Origin: Gemmatimonadaceae bacterium
GTDB taxonomy: Bacteria > Gemmatimonadota > Gemmatimonadetes > Gemmatimonadales > Gemmatimonadaceae
Assembly: GCA_025357975.1 (NCBI GenBank)
Contig: JANYKY010000422.1
Span: 1 to 8,143, forward strand
Length of the DNA stretch: 8,143 nt
Direction: 5' to 3'
The first letter of the stretch is position 1; every line of letters starts with the position of its first letter. The notes beneath the pieces are model-generated. The model made no database searches. It was not told the origin of the DNA and was given only the letters and a program-made list of their open reading frames with translations. Shown piece by piece: positions 1 to 6,741 of this stretch. The position numbers and the translations under genes are program-made.

Positions 1-573
1 GATCACCTTCTGGATGACCTTGATCCGCTTGCTGAGAACCGAGCTCAAAATGCCGAGGAGCGGAACGGTCAACAGAAATGCCGGCGCGATGACCCAGTGA
101 ACACTGAACGCGTACACGATCACGAACACCAGGCCCACCAATGTCGTGAACAGCATGTTCACCGACAGCGCAATGAACTTCTCCACGTCGCTGCGAACCT
201 TTTGAAGCTTGCCGAGTGTTTCGCCGCTTCGCTGATCCTCGAATACGGAGTAGGGAAGCTCGAGCGAGTGCCGAATACCATCTGAATACATTTCGGCGCC
301 AAGGCGTTGTACCACGACGTTGACGAAATAGTCCTGAAAGTTCTTTGCTACTCGCGAGATGAACGCCACGCCAACCGCGGCGGCGAGCAGCAGCGATACC
401 CCGCGAATGAACTGGCCGGTAGTGTATTCCTTGAACCGCGTCGCATACGAGTCGATAATGTGACGAAAGATCAGCGGGTCGAGAAATGAGAAGACCTGGT
501 TGATGGTCGCCAGCACGAGTGCCAGCGCAACCAGTCGCCAGTATTTCTTCAGGTAGTCGTACAGGATATCCAT
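1..573 (-). CDS. ABC exporter, transmembrane domain (partial, N-terminal 191 aa)
   Basis: The minus strand is open from an ATG at 573 to the left edge with no stop, giving the first 191 residues of a longer protein. They read as the membrane domain of a type IV (MsbA-like) ABC exporter. Hydrophobic helices lie near residues 13-34, 56-74, 138-156 and 160-180. Between helices 2 and 3 is the characteristic cytoplasmic region: RLGAEMY at 90-96, then LELPYSVFEDQRSGE at 104-118, the coupling-helix motif, then KVRSDVEKF. In this family a C-terminal ATP-binding domain follows and the protein dimerises to export lipids, drugs or peptides across the inner membrane; here that part is off the window. The start is supported by GGAG 8 bases upstream. 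It follows the GATase-like gene by 33 bases on the same strand, so it is probably the last known member of the operon or read through from it. The substrate cannot be told. Confidence 0.93.
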   Translation of the reverse strand, partial: MDILYDYLKKYWRLVALALVLATINQVFSFLDPLIFRHIIDSYATRFKEYTTGQFIRGVSLLLAAAVGVAFISRVAKNFQDYFVNVVVQRLGAEMYSDGIRHSLELPYSVFEDQRSGETLGKLQKVRSDVEKFIALSVNMLFTTLVGLVFVIVYAFSVHWVIAPAFLLTVPLLGILSSVLSKRIKVIQKVI

Positions 574-581
574 CAGCGACG

Positions 582-585
582 CTCC
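582..585 (-). promoter_or_regulatory. Ribosome-binding site of the ABC exporter
   Basis: GGAG on the minus strand, separated by 8 bases from the ATG at 573. This fixes the exporter start and shows that it does not depend only on coupling to the upstream gene. Confidence 0.6.
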
Positions 586-606
586 GCTACAAAGATTAGT
601 TCCAGT

Positions 607-1905
607 CTATCGCGCACCTCTCGTGCGACGCGAAATCCACTCGGCCACTAGCGAAAGCGAGAGGATCGCGAACAGCCACCATAATGATACAGTACCTCGC
701 TCGCGTGTCGGCAACGCTGTTGTTGCGGGAGATGGAAAACCGAGCGTACCGACGAGCCGCGCCAGGGGAGCGTCGTCGACAGTTGCTTTTGGTTCGAGCA
801 GAACCGTGGGTGTGTATGCGACACCTGCAACCGCGCTGCTCCAGAACTTACGATGGTCGGCCACCGAGCTCTCACCACCGCTCATTCGCCAGCGCCAGGT
901 GTCGAGATATCCAAGCTGTATGATCCGACCGGCAACGTGCCTTCTCGCCGCAGCGGTGACCAAGTTTCCTCTGTGGTCCAGCGGGACGGCGTCGCTTTTC
1001 ATTCCAGTGACGGGCATCACCGAGAGGGACTTCAGGGTCACTGCGCCTGGCTCGGTCTCGATCGAGAATGCGGTTTCAATTTTTCCAACTCCACCCGCGC
1101 GCAGCCCTGAGAAACCCTCGATAGCTGCCGCGGGCGCCGCGATCACTACCCCGCCACCGCTCTCGGCGTATTTCAGAATTCGGCCTGCATAAGGAGCTGC
1201 CGATTGATCAAGGGCGATAACCGCGGCATAGCGAGACGTATCAAACGGACCAACGGACCCCTGAGTCACGCTGACGTCAGGCGCGACGTGCGCTTGCGCG
1301 TCCACTTTCCATCCGTCCTCTTCAAGCGCCGCGATCGCGAACTTGGATTCCCAATTCGCGTCACCAAACACGAGCACGCGACGAACTGTGAGTGTATCCG
1401 GCAAGGCCGCGCGGGCCACAGTCCCTGACGACGTCGCTGTAATTATTCCTGATGCGGACCTGACAGTCACGTGCGCGCCGCCGGCTCGAGCTTTTACAGT
1501 GTCAATTGGGCCAATGTCGTCGCCGATAACGACTGAGGTTCCTGACGGCGCGCTAACACGGATGTTGTATCCGCCTGTTGGCGAAGCGATTGCATCGGCG
1601 CCCAGTGCGAGCGCTGGTATTGATCCCTTCCACTCGACTTTGCTTCCTGCGGCCCTGAGAGCGGCCAGCCAATCCCGCTGGCGCGCTGGTGGCACACTGT
1701 CGAGTCGAACCGAAATATTGTCGGGAGCGATTCCACTTTTGGTCCAGTTCCGAAGCGCCGAAGAGAGGCCCGCCGTATTCGCAGCGACTACCGATTGTTT
1801 CTTTTCGTGGTCGAGAGACAGCCACAGCATCCACGCGAGGATGCCCAGACTTACGGCGCGAAGCGCAGTCTCGATCGAGACCCTTGTTTCAGCGCGTGAG
1901 GGCAT
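607..1905 (-). CDS. Membrane-anchored GATase-like (BatA-associated) protein
   Basis: A 432-residue protein with a basic N-terminus and a hydrophobic helix at about 11-31, a long extracytoplasmic region, a second helix at about 407-422 and a basic tail (SRRTRGAR). Residues about 176-260 look like an alpha/beta GATase-like fold: strands VLVFGD, YAAVIALD and GGGVVIAAP alternate with helices. No Cys-His-Glu amidotransferase triad is evident, so catalysis is unlikely. At about 337-340 lies a WRWR motif inside GYLDTWRWRMSGG, followed by HRKFW; this pattern recurs in my experience in the C-terminal part of long BatA-type proteins. The central region resembles a beta-rich extracellular domain. I chose the ATG at 1905, which overlaps the DUF4159 gene by 17 bases; a TTG at 1911 is the alternative, and neither has a clear ribosome-binding site, so coupled translation is likely. 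Role inferred: an envelope scaffold of the MoxR/vWA system. Confidence 0.72.
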   Translation of the reverse strand: MPSRAETRVSIETALRAVSLGILAWMLWLSLDHEKKQSVVAANTAGLSSALRNWTKSGIAPDNISVRLDSVPPARQRDWLAALRAAGSKVEWKGSIPALALGADAIASPTGGYNIRVSAPSGTSVVIGDDIGPIDTVKARAGGAHVTVRSASGIITATSSGTVARAALPDTLTVRRVLVFGDANWESKFAIAALEEDGWKVDAQAHVAPDVSVTQGSVGPFDTSRYAAVIALDQSAAPYAGRILKYAESGGGVVIAAPAAAIEGFSGLRAGGVGKIETAFSIETEPGAVTLKSLSVMPVTGMKSDAVPLDHRGNLVTAAARRHVAGRIIQLGYLDTWRWRMSGGESSVADHRKFWSSAVAGVAYTPTVLLEPKATVDDAPLARLVGTLGFPSPATTALPTRERGTVSLWWLFAILSLSLVAEWISRRTRGAR

Positions 1906-2500
1906 ACACAACGATGTTCACGCCGAACCGTGTATTGTCCACGGCTGAGAAGCGCTTGTTGTCGGGGTGATAGTTCCATTCGGAGCTGTAGTCCTTGTTG
2001 CTGAAGAGCACCTGGATCCGATCGCCCTTCATCACCGCTTTCAGGTTTTTATGCACGAGATTGTCACCCCAGCCATTGAGCTCGTGACTCGTGGCAGGCG
2101 GGCCGTCATCGAATTTGAAGAAGCAGGAGTAGATGGGGTTCGTGTTCGGCAGGTCAGCCGGCTTACCGAATGTCCGCGCTATTTCTTCGAGCGCAGTCTT
2201 GCTGAACACACCGTCGACATCATGGTTATGATCGTCGACGAAAATCATTCCTCCACGGTCGACCAGCTTCTGCACGTTTCGACGCTCGGCCTCCGTGAAG
2301 CGAAATGGCATGTGACCGGTGAGATAGACGAGCGGATATTCGAGGATCCGTTCTGAAGACAGTGGGACTATGGCACCCGCGGGCGCGGTTGCGATTTCAG
2401 TGTACCTCGCGACTGAATCGATCAGGTTGGCGGGAAGCGTCGGCGCGCTGTCCCAATCGCCAGACTCATAACGGCCCGTACAGAAAATGAATTCGCTCAC
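1889..2500 (-). CDS. DUF4159 domain protein
   Basis: A 203-residue protein that is essentially one DUF4159 domain, an uncharacterised GATase-like family found beside MoxR/vWA genes. Landmarks: RYESGDW at 10-16 near the N-terminus, YLTGHMPF at 59-66, a GG-MIFVDDHNHD segment at about 83-94, and NKDYSSEW at 168-175 close to the C-terminus. There is no signal peptide and no membrane helix, whereas the products on both sides are membrane proteins, so it probably sits on the cytoplasmic face of the complex. Two GTG codons compete for the start, 2503 and 2500. The second forms a GTGA overlap with the upstream stop and lies 5 bases after GGGA (2509-2506), against only 2 bases for the first, so I prefer 2500. 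Family assignment is by motif recognition; function is unknown in the family. Confidence 0.85.
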   Translation of the reverse strand: MSEFIFCTGRYESGDWDSAPTLPANLIDSVARYTEIATAPAGAIVPLSSERILEYPLVYLTGHMPFRFTEAERRNVQKLVDRGGMIFVDDHNHDVDGVFSKTALEEIARTFGKPADLPNTNPIYSCFFKFDDGPPATSHELNGWGDNLVHKNLKAVMKGDRIQVLFSNKDYSSEWNYHPDNKRFSAVDNTRFGVNIVVYALTR

Positions 2501-4473
2501 CACGTTCCCGACCAGGATGGAAGGCCGGATTCAGATTGCGGTACGCCGTTGAGTGCCCGCCGTGCCCTTAGCAGCGGCAGCGTTGCATCGGTGCCTTTGT
2601 GAAACGCATCGATCGCATCGCTCAACGCCGCGGCAAACGCAGGAGAAGCGGAGAGAGCTTCGACACGTAGCAGAGTGAGATCTCGGATCGCACTCGCCGG
2701 TGATTTCGGCAACACCTCCACCGCGTTTTGAAAACGCCGCGCGAGATCTGCAAGCGATGAATCCGCGCGCGTTCGCGGCGTTCGCGCGCTTGCACTTCCC
2801 TTTTCTTTTCCAGCCATTCTCACGCGCGCTATATCGACGATGACTTTCGGAGGCGTTCCCCGCAGGTAAAGCCGGTTTGCCAACCGCGCGCGATCGAGAG
2901 CCTTCAATGCCACACGCATCGGCGGAAGTGCCACCGACGGCTCGGCGATCTCGAGCGAGCGAACAGCGTCCCATAACGCCTGATACGCCTGAAAAAGGTC
3001 TGGGTTCTGCACCGCGTGGACATCTTCGGAGGGCTCTTCGGCGGACAGGCCGGCGGCGGGATCGGGCGTTCCTTCGGCGCCTCCCTCAAGCTCGTAGAGA
3101 ATGTCGTGGACGCGATTCTTGACTCGATTTTCCATGTCACCGATCTGGCCCGATCGCTTCGCGAGCTCGGGACGCTGGATTTTTTTCTGGTCCTTCACGA
3201 GCTGCTCGGTCATCATGATGAGCATGCGCTGACTCATGGCCGAGCTGTCGACTGGTGGAGGGGCTGCGGCATCGACTGCGACTGAGTCGTACTCGTCTGC
3301 GCGAGCGATTCTGAAAGTGCGCGTATCAGACGTCGCTAACCCTGGCCCGCTCAGGCTATTGACGTCCTGCGCCATTGCACGGATCGAAACGACATCGCCC
3401 TGATTCAGCTTGAGCGTCCCGAGATCGAGCGTGCCCGAAAGGGTGCCAGCCCGACTTCCATTGAAGCGAACGAGCGGTGTCGTCACCGTGCGTGCGTTGA
3501 ATACTTCGCCCGAGCCTGTCGTTACGAGATACTCGAAGTAACCACTGTTCAGTCCGATATCATCCGTCGCGCTAGCGGAGAGATGGATGACGAGCCGCGC
3601 AACGCGCATCGTTGTGTCGCGTGCCGGCGCGCTCAGGACGATTTTTGGCGGACTGTCTGCGCGCGGATCGAGCACGACGATACGCTCGAATTGCCTGTCG
3701 CGAAGCGTGAGCGCGACTGGCTTGGCAGGCATCGGCGCTGCCACGATCCAGCGTCCATTTTCGCTGCGGCCTTCAACCAATGTATTGCCGATCATGGCAC
3801 TTACGCCGGTGGCGAATCCGTCGCCCGTGACGACGATGCGGCTGCCAACTAGGGCTGTCACTGAAGACGGGTCGTCGAGTTTGGTCGGGCCCTCTCTTGT
3901 GTACGAGGGTGGTGTGACTTCGACGCTGATCCTGGAGAGCCTGCTGCCTTCGGGCTCAGAAGATCCGCTCGGTGTGGTCGCCAGCCGAGCGAACGATCCG
4001 GCACGGGCGAGGCCAGCTGCCTGAGATATATATAGTAGTGCCCCGGCGACGAGCACGGCTGCAACCGCCGGCAGAATCATTCGCCCAAATGCGCGATTCG
4101 TTACTCCGGCAATGTCTTCGCGGTCGATGGCGGCATTGATCCCGTTAGCAAATTGGGAATGCTCCCGCTCGATGGCGGTGATGAGCGAATACTGGAGTGC
4201 GGGGATACTCTCCTCTATCCACAGAGCTACTCTTTTAATCGAGCTAAGCCGCCGAAATCGGATTATCAGCATTATAACAGCTGTTATCCCCGTTATTAAC
4301 GCGCCTGTATTAAGCCAGTAAGGAGCCAGTTGATTAGTATAAAGCAACTTTACCACGATGCTTGAAATGGCCAGTATTCCCATTGTAACAGCAGCTCCCC
4401 AACCAACAGCGGCCGCTACCGCTCCGAACCCGAGCAGTCGCTGAACGCGAGTCACCCGCTCGGCTGCAGTCAC
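2497..4473 (-). CDS. DUF4175-type large membrane protein
   Basis: A 658-residue protein resembling DUF4175 family members in layout. Three N-terminal membrane helices lie near 14-38, 53-72 and 132-152; the segment between the second and third (about 73-131) is charged and probably cytoplasmic, containing ALWIEESIPALQYSLITAIE. After the third helix comes a long region, probably outside the membrane. One beta-rich Ig-like unit begins with VEVTPPSYT (about 184-192) and includes ALVGSRIVVTGDG. A second includes SATDDIGL (301-308), MAQDVNSLSG and TRTFRI (about 367-389). The C-terminal third is helical and charged (KDQKKIQRPELAKRSGQ, then several Leu/Ala-rich helices). The GTG start at 4473 overlaps the BatA stop as GTGA, with a loose purine-rich AGGGCGGG upstream. 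No enzymatic motif is visible. Context suggests an envelope component of the MoxR/vWA system. Codon use in the second helix is unlike the rest of the gene. Confidence 0.8.
   Translation of the reverse strand: MTAAERVTRVQRLLGFGAVAAAVGWGAAVTMGILAISSIVVKLLYTNQLAPYWLNTGALITGITAVIMLIIRFRRLSSIKRVALWIEESIPALQYSLITAIEREHSQFANGINAAIDREDIAGVTNRAFGRMILPAVAAVLVAGALLYISQAAGLARAGSFARLATTPSGSSEPEGSRLSRISVEVTPPSYTREGPTKLDDPSSVTALVGSRIVVTGDGFATGVSAMIGNTLVEGRSENGRWIVAAPMPAKPVALTLRDRQFERIVVLDPRADSPPKIVLSAPARDTTMRVARLVIHLSASATDDIGLNSGYFEYLVTTGSGEVFNARTVTTPLVRFNGSRAGTLSGTLDLGTLKLNQGDVVSIRAMAQDVNSLSGPGLATSDTRTFRIARADEYDSVAVDAAAPPPVDSSAMSQRMLIMMTEQLVKDQKKIQRPELAKRSGQIGDMENRVKNRVHDILYELEGGAEGTPDPAAGLSAEEPSEDVHAVQNPDLFQAYQALWDAVRSLEIAEPSVALPPMRVALKALDRARLANRLYLRGTPPKVIVDIARVRMAGKEKGSASARTPRTRADSSLADLARRFQNAVEVLPKSPASAIRDLTLLRVEALSASPAFAAALSDAIDAFHKGTDATLPLLRARRALNGVPQSESGLPSWSGTW
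2769..2786. repeat. Tandem 9-bp in-frame duplication
   Basis: GCGTTCGCG occurs twice head to tail (2769-2777 and 2778-2786) inside the DUF4175 gene. On the coding strand it encodes an Arg-Thr rich bit (RTPRTR) in a low-complexity, charged linker. It is most likely a slippage duplication of three codons with no function. Confidence 0.6.
4274..4287. repeat. Perfect 14-bp palindrome within the DUF4175 gene
   Basis: ATAACAGCTGTTAT reads identically on both strands; symmetry breaks at the next base on each side. It lies in codons 62-67 of the DUF4175 gene, in the second membrane helix, within a 90-base stretch at about 39% GC. Its form is that of a dimeric-repressor operator, but no binding protein or promoter is established here, and it may be a by-product of unusual codon choice. 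Confidence 0.5.
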
Positions 4474-5804
4474 GCTGCCCGCCCTAAACGCGACCGTTGG
4501 ACGTCAGCCTCTGAGACCGCTTCAGACCTTCGGCGGCGAACCAGCAATTCGGCGATTGCGGCCAGCAGAGCCACCGCCAGCAGCCAGGGCGCAAACAACG
4601 ACCTGACATCATCGCGAGACTTGAAATCGTCATGAGATGCCAGACTGCCACGACCGGCAAGCGAGGCCATCTCGGCCTGGGCGACCGCAACGTATGGGAT
4701 ATCGTCGCTGCAACGCCGCGCAATGGCTCCGACGAATCGAACGAAGTCGGAAGAGAGCGCCAGATCCCCCACGGGATTGAGAGGAACCGAAACCGAGCGG
4801 GTGCAGCCGCTCTTTTGAGGCCACTCTACCGCAGCCGGCTGACCATCGGCCCAGCGAGCGACGACTGCTGCCCCGCGGATCGAGTCCGCGGGATAGGCCC
4901 ACTTTCGGGGAAACGCAGAGATGACAAGCGATCCGCCAGTAACAACGCCCCCAATCGTATCCACTGGCGCACGAGGAACTGCGCCGAGCGGACGATCATT
5001 TGCCGGCCATTCGATGAGGGCATGCCCGCTTGTTAACCACACCGAATCATCCGCACCGCGCGCATCACGAACGATCCGCGAATTGTTACCAGCCGCAGTT
5101 CCGAGCTTGGCAACTGATATCGCCAGCGGATCCCTGGCTGCTCCTCGAAGCTGAAGTCGCTCCGGTTGCGCTCGAGCCGGCGCTTCACCGACACCCGCTT
5201 TAACAAGGCGTGCTCGGCCCGGCCATAGAATGCGAATGCTATCCGTCGCCGCGTCGATCTCCCTGACATCGAATGGCGATATAACAACGAGCTCGAGACT
5301 GTCAGCGTTATCCCGAATACCGCTGGCAGCCCGAAACGCTGCGATCAGCGCCGGGGAAAGTCTTCCGGATGCTTTCGACGACTGGATGTTGGCGAGCGAA
5401 TCAGATGCTTTTCCCTGAAGCGCGCGGGCTGAGGAGTCGAACTCGATGACGGCGTCGCCATCCATATAGTATTGACGCGCACTGTCTCGCAGGGCCGCGA
5501 TATCGCGAACGCTGCTCGACGCATCCACGAGAATCACGCGAGCACGAGCGCTTCGCGCGGGTTTGAAAATCGGACGCGCGAGACCCGCGCCAACCGCCAG
5601 CACAAGCAATACGCGCAGCAGCATCAACAGCAGGTCCGATGGCCTGGTCGCGCGCGCGGTCGATGTCGCCTGAAGGTCCGGGACAAATCGGGCAGTCGGC
5701 AACACGCCAGCCTTTGGCTGCCGCGTCACGATGAAATGAAGCGCAACTACGGCAACCGCCGCCGCGAGTGATGCGAGAAAAAATCCCGGGGCCAGGAACG
5801 TCAT
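4470..5804 (-). CDS. BatA-type membrane protein with vWA domain
   Basis: A 444-residue protein. Residues 1-80 match the BatA N-terminal double-transmembrane domain: it starts MTFLAPGFFLA, has helices at about 5-25 and 57-76, and carries LLLMLLRVLLVLAV between them and the vWA part. The vWA fold follows with an intact MIDAS-type DASSS at 94-98 and a later SPFD at 176-179, so metal binding is plausible. Residues about 283-366 form another domain (GGSLVISAF, ARWADGQPAAVEW, VPLNPVGDLAL) with two cysteines, C334 and C365, which could pair outside the membrane. A C-terminal helix (about 403-421) is followed by RRRR. Such proteins are partners of MoxR ATPases. The ATG at 5804 overlaps the DUF58 stop as ATGA; GAGGAG lies 13 bases upstream, rather far, so coupling probably helps. 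Named by domain; the exact BatA orthology is not claimed. Confidence 0.88.
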   Translation of the reverse strand: MTFLAPGFFLASLAAAVAVVALHFIVTRQPKAGVLPTARFVPDLQATSTARATRPSDLLLMLLRVLLVLAVGAGLARPIFKPARSARARVILVDASSSVRDIAALRDSARQYYMDGDAVIEFDSSARALQGKASDSLANIQSSKASGRLSPALIAAFRAASGIRDNADSLELVVISPFDVREIDAATDSIRILWPGRARLVKAGVGEAPARAQPERLQLRGAARDPLAISVAKLGTAAGNNSRIVRDARGADDSVWLTSGHALIEWPANDRPLGAVPRAPVDTIGGVVTGGSLVISAFPRKWAYPADSIRGAAVVARWADGQPAAVEWPQKSGCTRSVSVPLNPVGDLALSSDFVRFVGAIARRCSDDIPYVAVAQAEMASLAGRGSLASHDDFKSRDDVRSLFAPWLLAVALLAAIAELLVRRRRSEAVSEADVQRSRLGRAA

Positions 5805-6736
5805 GCCGTCGCCGACACTCCTCGTGGCGCCGCCATTCGCCGGATGTGATGGTCCGGCGTTTCCCGGCCGGCCACTACCATGGAGTATGAAATTCCGGCG
5901 TCACTCCAGTCGTGCGCAATCTTGTCACGCCATGCAGCGTACGCTTTGACGTACGCATCCCGCCCGTCTCCATTCAGTGGACGCCTTACGTCGGGTTGCT
6001 CGGGATCCGCAACGAGAACCATGTCCCGTGGAGGCTCCAGCTCGCTGGCCGCCACTATATGAACTGCGTGTACTTCCTTGCCGGCGACAATTGCACGCGC
6101 AGCATTCGACAGCATGTCGTCTGCATCGCCAAGGAAATCAGCTATCACAACGATCCGGCCGCTAACCCTGATCGCAGCGGTGATCGCAGGCGAAAGCGGC
6201 TCGTTTCCTTGCGGCCTGGTCTCCGAAACGGCGCGCAGCATTTCGTGAATCACGCCTTGCCGAGTGCGCGGGGGCAGTTGCCTCAGGGCGCCGTGTCCAG
6301 CGATCACGAGCCCGACTGGATCGGCCGAACTCCGGGCGACCGCGGCGAGTCCAATGGCGAGCTCGGTTGCGAAATTCCACTTGCCATGAGTTGCAACCGG
6401 AAAGTCCATCGAAGCGCTGGCGTCGAGAACAATCGTCGTTGGCAGAATCGCGCGATCGTTCGACAACCTTATATAGGCGCGATCGCTCCGGCCAAAAAGC
6501 TTCCAGTCGATACGCCCGATATCGTCGCCCTGCCTGTACGGGCGATACTCGGTAAACTCGGCAGATGTGCCTCGCATGCGCGAGGTGTGCGCACCGGGAA
6601 TTCCTCCACGCACTGCGGATCGGGCGGGCCAGCGAATTCCTCGAACCGAGTCGAGTAGCGCTGCGTAATCCGGCGCGGCGTCGCGAGCGACACGGACCCC
6701 CGCGGATTCGCCGCTCTCCTCATTCCGGCGAGCCAT
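5801..6736 (-). CDS. DUF58 family protein with vWA fold
   Basis: A 311-residue protein without signal peptide or membrane helix, so cytoplasmic. The DUF58 signature is at about 59-90: EFTEYRPYRQGDD followed by GRIDWKLFGRSD and AYIR. A vWA-like fold follows, with DASAS at 105-109 matching the MIDAS DxSxS pattern, a helix-strand pair, and VVIADFLGD at 196-204 supplying the later acidic position. Length is usual for the short, soluble DUF58 type that lacks N-terminal membrane helices. In known MoxR loci the DUF58 gene follows the ATPase directly, as here, and the two are thought to work together as ATPase and substrate adaptor. The ATG at 6736 is 5 bases after the MoxR stop; AAGG of the stop region (TAAGGATCATG) may act as a short-spaced ribosome-binding site, so translation is probably coupled. 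Confidence 0.93.
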   Translation of the reverse strand: MARRNEESGESAGVRVARDAAPDYAALLDSVRGIRWPARSAVRGGIPGAHTSRMRGTSAEFTEYRPYRQGDDIGRIDWKLFGRSDRAYIRLSNDRAILPTTIVLDASASMDFPVATHGKWNFATELAIGLAAVARSSADPVGLVIAGHGALRQLPPRTRQGVIHEMLRAVSETRPQGNEPLSPAITAAIRVSGRIVVIADFLGDADDMLSNAARAIVAGKEVHAVHIVAASELEPPRDMVLVADPEQPDVRRPLNGDGRDAYVKAYAAWRDKIAHDWSDAGISYSMVVAGRETPDHHIRRMAAPRGVSATA

Positions 6737-6741
6737 GATCC

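Noticed and set aside
97..489. Two short plus-strand open frames at the left end
   Set aside because: They lie opposite the ABC exporter frame, which has clear membrane helices and coupling motif; the short products are charged and featureless.
574..606. Possible terminator between the GATase-like gene and the exporter
   Set aside because: Only a 4-bp stem (AGCG/CGCT) with no following T-run on the minus strand; not enough for a terminator.
1343..1948. 201-codon open frame on the plus strand, and a similar one at 623-1192
   Set aside because: Both are antisense to the GATase-like gene, which has membrane helices, the WRWR motif and operon spacing in its favour; the shadow products show none of these.
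4025..4034. TATATATA-like tract
   Set aside because: It encodes LLYIS in the third helix of the DUF4175 protein and has no promoter partner or repeat structure around it.
5912..6658. 248-codon open frame on the plus strand opposite the DUF58 gene
   Set aside because: Low-complexity Arg-rich product with no family resemblance, fully covered by a well-supported gene on the other strand.
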